NCBI GenBank assembly: GCA_013397075.1
Contig: VWZS01004382.1
Coordinates: 57,301-121,300, forward strand
Length of the DNA stretch: 64,000 bases
Direction: 5' to 3'
Source of the DNA: Rhabdornis inornatus
Taxonomy: Eukaryota; Chordata; Aves; Passeriformes; Rhabdornithidae
In this document: piece after piece, positions 53,001 through 64,000 of the stretch
Position numbering within the stretch: the stretch's first letter is position 1
How the letters are laid out: every line of letters starts with the position of its first letter
Notes under the pieces: model-generated
What the model saw: the letters and a program-made list of their open reading frames with translations, nothing else
Databases searched by the model: none
What the model was told of the DNA's origin: nothing
Made by a program: the position numbers and the translations under genes

Positions 53001-56000
53001 GAAGTCCAGAATATAGCCTTTGCATTCAATATCTCTATTTTCAGGTTCAAGTGGTACCATTCAAGTCTCACACAAGTCCTCACACATCCTTCTTAAGCTT
53101 GTAGTTTTCTCAATTACTTCCTAGTCTCTCACATTTTGTATCCCTTTTAATTACTGAAAGCACTTTTTAGCCAAAGAGAATCAGAGAAAAAATGTCAAAG
53201 ATTTTCACAATATTCTAACACTTGAATATTGTTAACAGATGGAGCAGGAAACTCATGGTTGCACAAGCTTGGAATGAATATAAGCAAGTGGTCATTTCTG
53301 AATTCCCTGATTGGATGGAGTGAAGACAGAACTCAAGAAAAAGGTATATTTGCAAAGCAACTATTATTCTTGCTTTTGGAACAGATAATACCTTAAACAA
53401 AATGAGGAGGTTTATTTTTTTTTTCCCCTTTTATATGAGCTCTGATTGAATTAAGCTGTGTTGATTGGATTTTCAAATAAAATTCTTTAGATACACACAA
53501 GTCACTATTCTAGGTAATTACATCAGTATTTTTGAACTTATACTCCTGTTAGTTAATAATGATACTGGGTTGAGAATTGTGATACTTAAATTAATTTTCC
53601 AATAGGAAGTCAGCTACTGTATTAAGCCAGAGCAACCTAAAGGGGGAGTGGGGTGGGGGGAAAAGTAATTTTATGTTCTTATTCAACAAAAAGAAAGATT
53701 AGAAAAAAATTAAAACATGCATCATACTTTGATAAAAACATGTGTTGATCAAATTACTTGTAAAGGTAGTTTTCCAGGACGCGTCCTCTCTGTTGTGGCA
53801 AAAGCTAGTTTTATTAAGAGGCAACATGTTTCTGCATGGGTTTTTTTAACCTGATTTTTAATTTTTAGTTTTAATTACATAAATATATGAAAGTAATGAA
53901 TTTCAGAGTATTCAGGAACAAGTAATTGTCAAATATAAGTTTGTATGATGGTGTCCAGAGATAAAAGCTGACAAGTCTGAGTTGCTGTATTTCTCCTCCC
54001 AGAATCCTATTCTGTTATTAGAAGAAAAAAAAAGAAAAATTAAAAAAAAGGTAGTGTGTGCCTCTAGCAAAAATTTAAAGTGTAATATGCACATGTGAAG
54101 TTGCAGTGCATTTTAGTTGATAAGGTAAATTTGTTTTTTTCTACACTAGATCAGTTTACGACATCTGGAGTTTGTTCTGCTGCTCATCACAAAGCAACTG
54201 AGTTGGAGGAATGTACAACCAAAGAAGTGCCATACATTCCTTACAGCTTAGCTACACTGCATATCATCAAGGTAAAAAACCTAAAACAAACATCCCCTTC
54301 CCTCAAAGAAAGTCCTCAATGATTGAATAGTTTACAATATTTTAAAAATTGACAGTTTAAGCAGTGTCTCTTTTCTTAGGATAAACTGTATTCATTGCCA
54401 AGAACTCATTTCACACGATCCTCTTGCCCAGTAGGTTGGTTTTTTGATTTCTATTTTAAAGCCTGCAGTGAAATTTTGAATATTGATATAAAAATGTGAG
54501 CATTAATATCAAAGTGCCATCTTAACTTAGATCAGATTGTAAATTGCTTAAATGCCTTTCCCAGGTCGGTGTCTAAAGATAAAACTCCCTTGTAACTGTT
54601 TGGAGGAAACCCTTGCCTTCTTATATATATTTCTCATCGTTATTCTTGATTGCTGGAAGTGGTATGTGGCTGGAAGAGTGAGGGGTTCTTTTCCTTTTTT
54701 TGCAATATTTTTGGTGCCAGAAACTAGAATAACTTCTGATTTTGTATTTAGCCATATTTAAGTTATGGAACATCATATGTGCGCATTTCTCTGTGTATAA
54801 AATAAATACATATGTACATATGTCCTGGTTTGCTAGCTTCCTTGCTTTATTTATTCCACTAAATATGGTCTTGCATTCTTGGTCTTTTAGTATGATTCAA
54901 AAAAGTTCAGTGGTGATTTCTTTTGTACAGGCTACATACAGACTGCTGAGCTAGCTGTAAGACACAAGTTAAATACCTGAAGCAAATTACTAAAATGACT
55001 CAGACCTCTGTGTGTGTGTGATGAGATCTGGAGCCCATCTAGACCTTTTCAATCTTCTCCTCAAAGAGGTTTTTCTTGTATCTTAAACTTTTGATTGTGT
55101 CTCTTTAAAATTCCTCTACTTCCACAGTAGTTTTTGTGGATGAGGGGTAAATAGGAGAGTATATTTCAAGACTGCATTGCTGCTTGGTTACTTCTATGTC
55201 ATTTGAACTGTGACAATGTTAGATGGTAGAGATTCCTCACTCCCAATTAAAATGCTTGTATATATCCATAATTTAATCTGTCAGCCTAGATCCATGCCAA
55301 CAACCACAACTATTTTCAAATAATGCATCAGCCGCAATAAATAATCTGAGATTTTATCCTTTTTGTTTTAATTTGGCTGAGCTGCTCACTCTCTGCAGAA
55401 TCTGCATCATGTGAAGCTTAAATGAAGAACTGAAGCCAAGGAAATCTCTGGAATAGTTCTAGATTTTTATAATTAACATATGATCACGTTCATTACTGCT
55501 GTAATTGACTGAGCAATATCTGTTAGTCTCATTCACGTGTCAGTGCAATTTGACATTGCACCTACCAGGCAAGTACGTCAAAAAAAGGTGGACAGCAGAA
55601 GCTAGGGTGTGAGCTGGTGGAATTTTCCTTTAGAGGCTATTATGAATTGAATTAAAAACAAAATTAATTAACAAGATTCACTGAGGAACCTGATGCAATT
55701 TAAAGCTTAAATGATTCACTTTCAAACAGGGAAATGCTCTATTTGTCCATCTTTGATGTACACATCTGTTTTTATTAGTCATTTTAAATGCCAGTGTACC
55801 TTAAAATTATATCAATTTTGTAGGATTTCAAATTATTTTAATGAAATACAAAATAAAACAAGTGTATTCTGTAACCACTTTGTTTTTCAAACTCTTTAAT
55901 GCAAAAATGCAATCTTCCCCACTGCTTCCCTTTTTTTTTCCCAGTTATAGGCCTCATAATGCTACTATACTTTTCCAAGAGCTTTAGAATTATTATAATG

Positions 56001-59000
56001 ACTATGTCTTCCATTTTCTATTTAGATCACAACATTTAAAAGGAGGTGCAGTGTTAGGACCAAAAGAGAAATTCCATTTCATGTCATTCACAGACTTTCA
56101 TTCAATAGCATAACATTTTCTGCTATTGAAGCCTGAAAGTTTTGGCCTGGAGTTCTACTATTTATCTTTGCTTCCTTAAAACTGGAGTTGCTAGTGCTCT
56201 GAGCTTATAATTTCCTCCTTCCTCTACAGATTGCAAAAGACATGCAGCAAATGAAAAACAGACACATGAAGATAATCAGAAAACTGGATGATATAAGGAA
56301 AGAAAAGCAGGTAATTATCCTGGAGCATTAGGACTGTTGACCATTAATCAAAGTGATACAGAGAGATAAAATCTACTTCATTCACAATTACATCTCCATT
56401 CATGTACCATTCTTAGTGTCTGCAAACAATGTCAGTGTATCTTGAAGTGCATTTTATCTTACAACTTTGTGAAGTCTGGCACAATGGCAGAGATTTTTCT
56501 ATAATTTGTTTGTTACTAAAATTTTCTGTTAACACCTTCAGTCATGAGTTGACACCATCGTTTCAACATTTGCATTTCTGTAGGCTGTACCTCTCAAGAA
56601 TACTGCATTGTTAAGGTCTGTGAACGGCTGTATTGTCTTTATGGCTTTTTTTCCCATGGGTATTTTTCTACTTTTTACTTAGCTTGGCTCTAGCCTTGCA
56701 GTAGTTTGTCAATGTAGTTTACGGCATAGCAGAATCTCTTCACCTGTAAACTCCTTCAAGGTGACAATGAGGATCCAGAGGTGCCATTCCTGTGACCAAA
56801 ACTCCACAATACCTCTCTTTCCTTAATGGAAGCATTTCTGCAATCTGTTAGTCAATAACTCTCCCATAAAGGTGGAATTGCCTACATCATCTTTCATTAC
56901 TCTGTTCTGGAATCTTTTCTTGCAGTTACAGCTTCATGTTTCTGTTTATTTGTCACATCATTCTCCTTTTCTGATGCAGAGTAAGTCAGGCACTCAGTTC
57001 CTATGAAGAGAAATGCTTTCCACACAATTAAAGTTTACTCTGGGCACACAGAAGGAGGAGATTCAGAAATTCCTCTAAAGCCACCAAGGGGAAGTGAACA
57101 AACTCTTCTGGCTGTCAAGTAAAATCTAGAGAATTTGTCGTGCACAAAGGCTAGATACCCTTTGGTGTAGAATAAGATTTCATCTTGTTCTCAGGCTCTC
57201 ACATCTGCACAAGCATTTTACTACCAGTGTAAATCTATTTCTGAACTTTGGTAGGGATGTAATCCTGGCACAGTCACATCTTCCACTTTCAACTGGCTAC
57301 AGATCTCTAAGGGAAGAGAAAGAGAACAGGGAAGGGCACACATGCATAGCAAGATGCAACAGCCTGCTGGGCAGTGATGCAAACACAGGGACTGTAATGA
57401 TCTTACTTCACAGAATTGCTCTCATTTTGCTTGCTGTGTGGATTTTTTTATGCTACTTCCAAACTTTCCCAAACTGTCTGAGCTGAGTTTAATTTCTTTA
57501 AAGTTTCTTAGCTGTGCTTGGGTGAATTCATTCTGATCTGCTCTGAGAAAGGCCTTGGTTTTTATTTCTGCAGAAAAATACATAAAGTATATGTTATTTT
57601 AGCAGTAAGTTTTGCTTGAAGTCTTCAATGAATGACAGTACAAACCTCCTGTGGTCAATAGTAAATGTTTGCAGACGATAAAAAAACATTAAATAAAGAG
57701 AAAGTGATGTGGAAACTGTTTCCTTTATCGTGCCTGACTTTCTCTTCTCATTCACTGTATTTTCTCAATAATATTTTGTTATGCAGGATGAGACTATAAC
57801 TACTATAAAGAAATATTACAGTGAGAAAATGAGGTGTGTGAAATCCCAGCTGGAAGCTTACCAAGAGCTGATGAACAAGAGCAACATAGACTTGCAAGAC
57901 ACAGTTAAGGTAAACAAGCATTTCTGTTTTACACGGGGATAAGCATGGCAGGTACTTACAGAGGGTGCAAGATCAGGCCTTATAATTAATGCTCTCTTCT
58001 TATGGATAGACAGTTAAATGAAGACATGCATTTGTAAAATTGTAAAATTTTATTTTAAAATAAGCTGTGGTTTTCTCCTGGAGATGAATAAAGCTTTGCA
58101 CAGTATACTTCCAAAGCAGTTTTCAAAGCTTGGCTTAGCTGTGCTATGTACTTGGAAATAGCTTTGCTTTCATGTAAATAACATGTGAATTATATTCCTG
58201 GAATATATAGGATGTGTGCTGCTTATTTGGTGATGAATAGATATTAAGGTTTATCCTGTTCCTCCTTCTGTTCTGCTACTGAAGAAAAGGTTCAGAGTCC
58301 TCAAGAATTTAGAAGAGGTCTTTAGCAACAGACTACCTCTGGCCACAGATGGTTATTGCTAAATGAAGAATTTTAATTTTTTTAAGGTCCACAGGCCTTC
58401 ACAGCCTGGTCCAAATGCTATGTCTTTTTCAAGGCATGGAACAGAAAAACTCAAACTGGATGCCTTTCTGAAAAACAGTATTGCAATTGTCATCCCTTTT
58501 GCCTTATTTTACTGCCTTCAGAACCTGAGAGAAAGGAACAGACAACTGATCCAGGAGAAGGAAGACATTCTTTACCAGATGAAACAAAGAACAGAGAACT
58601 GGAGAGAAGAAAAGGTAAAGAAACAGTTCATGTTTTCTTTTTGGAGTCAGATCGTGTTCTTGTTATTGTTTCCAGTCTGTGCTGTTTGCCTGTACATCTA
58701 CCTTTAAATACATACATCTAAATTGGTGAAGATTGAACTACTGTGCACTTGCCTCCTTTTTATTCAGAGAAAAATGTAGGTTTTCACCCTTTAAACAGCA
58801 ATGAAGATGACATAGCTGTTTTGTCTTACTATATTTTTACTTCCACTAAAAATTATTAGATGGTAATTTCTCTTACATTCCACATTTTATGTATTTCTTT
58901 CAAGAATTTAAAAATTACAATACAGCACATTGCTTCTTCCTTGTTTAGCAATTAAAATTAAAAATCAACAAAAGCCTGTCATTGTGTAAGTTATTGCAAT

Positions 59001-62000
59001 ATTGCATTTCGACTGGCTGACACAGCAGTAAAACTACCTTATTTGGTAGTTCCCAGAGAAAACTGCCTAAAATGTCTGAGGCTTTCCAAATTTGTCTGTA
59101 GTAATGACACTCTAATTTATTAACAGCATAGGTGTAAACAATGGAATTGGGGGGGGGGCAGTTTAATAGATAGAATTGATAAACATGGCCTGATGTTTGT
59201 AATTTTCTGTTCTGTTCAATATGTGTAATTCTTCCTTTAAGTTTGCAACACTTCGTTGTTACAGTCAGTTTTCATTGCAGTTCTCCAAGACACGAATTCA
59301 GGAAGATCTTACCCAACCTTGTGCTGGGGAATGGTGGGGGAGGAAGGTGCTCTGGGGGCGGGGTCTGTGAAACAAATTCTTTTTTAATTCGTGAAACTGA
59401 ATGCAGATTTCTGTATGATTTCTGGGCGAAAATCTCAGGCAGGTTTTTTAGTTTCTCTTTTCAAGTGTTCTGGCACCACCTTCTGTTTAAGTTCTGCATG
59501 GCACCAGTATTTAAAATGAGAGTTTTCACTTTTCAAGCACACTGAACCTTGTCCCTCGCTATAATATCCTAAGCCTTAATGATGAACTGCAAAAAAATCT
59601 CCGTGGGGTTTACATATCTTTCGACCTAATTATTATATCTAGAGGAAATGTAGCAAAAGTATTATAATGAAGAGTTAAAATGATGAGGATACTAGGTTCT
59701 AAGGCTTGTGGGAAGAAGGAATATTTTCTGTTAGGCAGGTAATGCTGGTAAGATTTGGCATGCACAAACTTTTCTGCAGGGTTGCCTTAGGAATCCTTCC
59801 AAAAGCTTTTGTTATACAACTGTTTCAGGAGAATTAATCATTTTGTCTCTGTTATCATTTCAGTAGTGTGGACAAATGCTTAAGAAAGTATAAGCATAGG
59901 ACCCTTTGACTGAGGCTCTTGTGAAAACACTGGTCCCTGAGCAGTCTCTGGTTTATTTCTGTATTTTCTTTTCCAGTGACATCTAATTACTGCTTAATAG
60001 CCTGTTTGGGTAGGTTGTACACATAATTAGCAACAACATTATTTCCATATTATTGGTTATTCTCCCCAAGGGAATAGAATGAGGAATGGTAGAATATTGA
60101 TTTCCTGCTATTCTTCTTTTTTTTTGTCTTGCAGGTCTGGATTGTAGAAAATCTATGTAAAAAGCTAGATTACCTTTATACACAGCATATACTGAGTGAG
60201 TGTTTCAGATGCAGAGTTTCTTGGTCTGTTTCTGTTTCTTCCCTGCTTTGTTTTTTTGTTTACACTGAGCTGCATACCTGCTGAAGTCAATATAAGAATT
60301 TCTTTTTCAGTACTGAATGCTTAGGTGGAGTAATAAAAGAATGTTGATGCTACAAATATTGCCTGTAATGACTCCAAACTCCTTAGCACACCTTGTTTTT
60401 ACAGTCATTAGAACTAACTAACTTCTCAGTAGGTTTATTTCAACACTTGTAGCCTTTTCTTTGAAAATATAAAGCAAAACAAACCATGAATCCTTAAAAA
60501 TTATTTGAATTTTAAAAAACTAAAATTAATTATTGATAAAAAGGAAATATTGATTATTAAAAATTATTGGTTTGTGATAAATTCTTGATTTCTATAGGAA
60601 GATAATTTCACAGAGACAGTATTGTTGAAACTGCAGATTAGAAATGCTGAAGTTATTCTTACCTGGTTTTCTATTGTTGTCAATTCAGCTTTACAGGAAC
60701 TACACAACATCAGCTTACATGTGGAAAGATTGCAAGACCTCATGAATTTCCAGATAAAAATTCTTCAGCAAAAGACTAAAAAGGCAGAAGGAGAAAATTC
60801 AGATGTGTCAGAAGTTTTAGTATTAAAAACAGAACAAGTGAGCACAAAAATGGAAATGTAACTGGTTGTTTTTGGGATTACTGCAGGTATTTCAAAGGCG
60901 ATCAGGCCGATTCTAGCTGAAAATCAACATAACTGATCATAATTAAGCTGTGCAAACATATACACGGCTTGAAATTATACATTTAAGATGAATAATTTAA
61001 ACATCACAATAATGAAGCAAACTCACTGCTTTAAGAATCACTGATAGTGTGCTATGGCTGTCATCATATATTTGATAGTAGAAACTTTGCTACAAAATTA
61101 TTTTAAGTACCCACCTCTGACTTATAGAAACTATATTCTGAATGTTGGAACAAAAGAAATCATCTTATTCAATATTTCATTTGCTTTTCTCCTTTTCTGC
61201 TCCACCTTGCTCATTAAAATCTTGGTAGTTTCATGTGAAAGCAATCAAAATTTAGGCCTTGGCTTAGTGTATAAGAGTTATCTTTGTTGCCTCCAGGTAG
61301 CTAATGAAGAGAAGACTGACTGGTCAGTGGAAAAGCAATATCTTTGGCAAGCACACAGCATCCTGCAAGAGATACAAGAATCTTTACAGAAACAAGAGAG
61401 GGAAGTCACTGAGCTCCTGCAAAGTGAAAGAGGATTTAACAAGGCAATGAAACCTCAAATGACAGTGCTAACGTTCTTGAAATCTCTTACCAAGATGGTA
61501 AGAATACATTTCTGCAAAGATGAAAGTTTATTTAATGGGTATTCTAAAAAGTTCATTAAAGAAAAAGAGTGCAGTTTATTAGTGCTGTAGTCTTAAAAAT
61601 GGCAAAATGTTATTTTGTATACAATAATTAACAGGTAAGATTTTCAGAATAACACACAGAATTAATTACCAACTTGAACATTAATTAGTTGGTATTATTT
61701 AATAATATTTAATAATTTTAATAGTTGGCATTATTTTTAAAGATAAATTAATGAAGCATGAGAATGGTACCATGGAAAAAACATGTTTTTCCAGCCTTTC
61801 AGTTATGTCAACTGCATGAACTGCGATTTTTTATCCATGCTAGGTTCACACCATATATTGTGATGTTCCTGCGGCACAACAATGCATCCATCAGTTTATC
61901 AGGAAGAACGAGAATGAAAGAGCTGATCTGGAAGAAGTTTTTAATAATGCCCAGGCTGACATTCTGTCCTATGAAATATTTTGTGGAAATGAACTCATGG

Positions 62001-62649
62001 ATGACACGAGGTATATTGAATAGTTAATAAAACAAAGATAGAAATAGCATAGAAAAAACAACGAGCTCTTTTCACAGAGAGAAAATATATTTTGAAGAAT
62101 GCTGTTATAGTTTTCATGTCTATTTATGGGGGGAAAGTATTAAAATAGGGTCTATATCTGTATTATGAAAGTAATCATTAACTTAGATACAATATCTTGT
62201 ATTAAAAAAGCAGAAAAACATTTCAACTTAACTGGCTTGTGCAAGTTTTATCCATTCTATTACAAAATATGCTGAAATAAGCTTATTTGGCAGCCCTGTG
62301 CTACAACATCAACGTGTTCTCTCCCTATGTTTTCTTTAGGAAGTTCCTCATTAGCTTCTTTACAAATTAACTTCCTTACAAGTAACTTCTACATTTTCTT
62401 TATTTTTCGTTCTTTTTCTTTTTTTTTTTCTTTCTTTTTTCTTTTTTCTTTCTTTTTTTCTTTTTTTTTTCTGTATTTTTCTTCTTTTTAATAATAGGAC
62501 ACACCTCCCAGCGAAGCTTTTCAGGAATATTGGGAATGCAAAGTCTGATTTGGAATATGTTGAAACAGAAAAAAGTGTGTTTGATTGTATCCAGACAGGA
62601 GAAATCCCCAGCTGGATTAAAAGGGATTGTCTTTATGTAGCCTGGTCAG
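47087..62649 (+). CDS. Unidentified coiled-coil protein, 12 exons, 3' end not seen
   Basis: Not recognised. Exons: 47087-47096, 51852-52052, 53239-53343, 54150-54271, 56230-56310, 57787-57909, 58522-58614, 60135-60195, 60689-60837, 61297-61497, 61844-62010, 62498-62649. All sites are GT-AG and every phase joins, giving 488 residues without a stop. ATG 47087 sits in ATAACCATGG, a good start context. Residues 1-70 are acidic (MDEEAWVQNVDLSGWQVPKD), 75-100 hold a Trp-rich patch (WLHKLGMNISKWSF), and about 147-345 are strongly helical coiled coil (KDMQQMKNRHMKIIRKLDDI, NLRERNRQLIQEKEDILYQM). Exons 5-7 are phase 0-0 with lengths in multiples of three, as in coiled-coil genes. There is no signal peptide or membrane segment. 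The last donor (phase 1) points to more exons to the right. A structural, perhaps ciliary or centrosomal, protein is a guess. Confidence 0.85.
47919..47947. other. 29-base assembly gap (N run)
   Basis: Twenty-nine Ns flanked by Ts on both sides, in intron 1 of the coiled-coil gene. The true length is unknown; the homopolymer flanks suggest a small gap. Confidence 0.98.
50080..50670 (+). mobile_element. Solo LTR remnant of an avian endogenous retrovirus (ERVL-like)
   Basis: The right part reads TTTGCCTATTAAACTTTCTTTGACTCAATCC near 50540 and then GGGGGAGTGAGGAAGCGGCTGC near 50613, ending near CTTAAATCACAGCA. This order (TATTAAAC signal, T-rich stretch, GGGGGAGTGAG..GCGGCTGC, AAACCAC-like end) is typical of the 3' part of common bird ERVL LTRs. 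No internal viral genes are present. It lies in intron 1 of the coiled-coil gene in the same orientation. The left border is uncertain. Confidence 0.6.
62387..62490 (+). repeat. Long polypyrimidine (T/TTTC) tract before exon 12
   Basis: About 100 bases consisting almost entirely of T with scattered C lead up to the acceptor AATAATAG at 62497. The tract is microsatellite-like, so its length probably varies, and it serves as an unusually long polypyrimidine tract for this splice site. Confidence 0.85.
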
Positions 62650-63642
62650 GTGAGAAATCCTCTTGTCAGATAATAGAAGCTTAACTATCCTCAGCCAAGA
62701 TACTTTTGAATACATAAAACAACAGTGAGGCGGTAAAAACCATGTTGTTAACCCATGATACATCTTCCATTTTGTGCATTTTAGTGAACTACTATATGAA
62801 TTGTAATAGTGGGTCATGGCTTGTAAACACAGGGCTTCTAAATTTATACTCCACCGTGCATCTTTTCTTTGGTATCTTTCTTATTTTGAAAATAGATGTC
62901 TTTTTATATTGTGTTTAAACATCTCACTGCATGTTCTAGGTATCAGAATCTCCTCAGATATGGGAGACATGCACTGAATTAAGTAACAAATGTGGAATTC
63001 ACAAAGCCGTAACCCCTTTTCAAGAAAACTTAAAAATATCCATTGCATGAATTTAACACACTATGCTCTTCTAGTGGGACTAGCAGAAAATCCTTCTTCA
63101 AATATTTGATTTGCTTTTTCTATGATTCTACAACACAAAGCCTGATCTTGGTGATTTAGGGAATGGAAGGTGGAGGTGTTTTATTTGAAAAAGTTATTAT
63201 TTCTTATTTAGAAGATTTACTGGGTTATATATTGATCCTGTGTAACTATATAATTATGGGAACTCTCCAGAAGACCCTGCAATGTGCTCTGAGGGGATAG
63301 AGTCACCATTCCGAGGAACTCATGCAGAAGTTTAAAATGGAAATCAAGCTAACACATTGCAATGTATCACCCCATATGTTTTTAAATAAGTTATTAATAA
63401 TGCACTCATTTTCTTAGCTATTCTTCAGGGATTTGAGATTTACTCTTTTTCTGTGATGTCTAAGCACATTTACATCCAAGAATGACATTATTTTGCTAAC
63501 TAGTAAATTACAGGGTTACAGTTTTCTGTGTTTGAAAGGATTCCCATGCTTGATTTTGCACCTGTATGTCTATTTTGTTGTTCATGTGCAAGTCTTTATG
63601 CATATTGGTGGCCTTTGATGTTTGTTACAAGTAAAATATATT
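62650..63642. other. Probable intron of the coiled-coil gene
   Basis: After the exon 12 donor (GTGAGA at 62650) no further exon is convincing. One possible acceptor at 62895 would add only seven residues beyond the split codon and then a stop. No AATAAA signal supports it. Confidence 0.45.
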
Positions 63643-64000
63643 AGAATCATAGAACTCTTTAGGTTGGAAAGACCCTTACTATTATTCAGTCCAACCATTA
63701 ACCCAGCCCTGTCAAGTTGATTACTAAACCATGTCCCTAGGGGCCACATCTACAGAGTTTTTTAAATCCCTCCAGCTATGGTGATTCAACCACTTCCCTG
63801 GACAAGCTATTCCAATGCTTGGCAACCCTCTACATGAAGAAATTTTCCCCAATATCCAATCTAAACCTCCCCTAGCTCAACTTGTGGCCATTTCCTATGG
63901 TCCTGACATTTTTTTCCTGGGAGAAGATGTACTTCTCCATCACACTCCCACCTCCTTTCATGTAGTTGTAGAGAGCAATAAGGTTCACCTGAGCCTCCTT
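63643..64000 (-). mobile_element. CR1 LINE 3' end, reverse orientation, cut by window edge
   Basis: AGAATCATAGAACTCTTTAG followed by GTTGGAAAGACC, then CAGTCCAACCATTAACCCAG and a downstream ACTTCCCTGGACAAGC..CCAATGCTTGGC is the reverse complement of the CR1 3' region. The element continues to the right of the window. Confidence 0.92.

Noticed and set aside
60599..60688. Alternative earlier acceptor for exon 9 at 60599 (CTATAGGAAG)
   Set aside because: In the phase set by exon 8 it runs into a stop within about ten codons. The acceptor at 60688 keeps the frame.
61054..61296. Upstream part of a 178-codon frame that ends in exon 10 of the coiled-coil gene
   Set aside because: Only the part after the acceptor CTCCAG at 61296 is helical and in phase with exon 9. 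The hydrophobic upstream part is intron read-through.
1..64000. tRNA and rRNA genes
   Set aside because: I noticed no clover-leaf with A- and B-box words and no rRNA-like stretch on either strand; this was by eye only.

Overview
The window is eukaryotic and very probably avian. Two features point to a bird: CR1-type LINE remnants with the typical CR1 3' end, and long terminal repeat (LTR) remnants of avian endogenous-retrovirus type. The DNA is AT-rich, with small exons in large introns. The first 13-exon gene is annexin A1, which is Z-linked in chicken, so a Z-linked location is a reasonable guess. The species cannot be named from the sequence.

Layout. 1-2.4 kb is a mis-assembled stretch: a 537-bp sequence occurs twice next to single-N gaps and a GGAA microsatellite, and a diverged inverted copy of part of it lies at 2.3 kb. 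2.75-4.6 kb is a long, dead CR1 retrotransposon. 4.6-22.7 kb has no gene I can support; it holds a second CR1 remnant (7.5 kb), a CAAA repeat (8.4 kb), a GC-rich LTR-like island (15.4-16.1 kb) and a G-rich tract (18 kb). 22.7-38.96 kb is a complete annexin A1 gene (ANXA1) on the minus strand: a TATA promoter, a non-coding first exon, 12 coding exons giving 342 residues, and a poly(A) signal. 39-47 kb is intergenic, with a GC-rich block about 1 kb upstream of the ANXA1 promoter. From 47.0 kb to near the right end, a second gene runs on the plus strand, divergent from ANXA1. Twelve exons join in frame into 488 residues of an acidic, mostly coiled-coil protein that I do not recognise; no terminator is certain, so it probably continues past the window. 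A CR1 3' end on the minus strand closes the window.

The two genes are divergent with about 8 kb between them. Nothing in the sequence says they work together. ANXA1 is a calcium-dependent phospholipid-binding protein. In this copy Cys replaces the tyrosine that is phosphorylated in mammals (human Tyr21), and Arg replaces a C-terminal cysteine (human Cys324). The most interesting items are the unidentified coiled-coil gene, a microRNA-like 65-nt hairpin in ANXA1 intron 2, the two ANXA1 substitutions, and the assembly duplication at the left edge.
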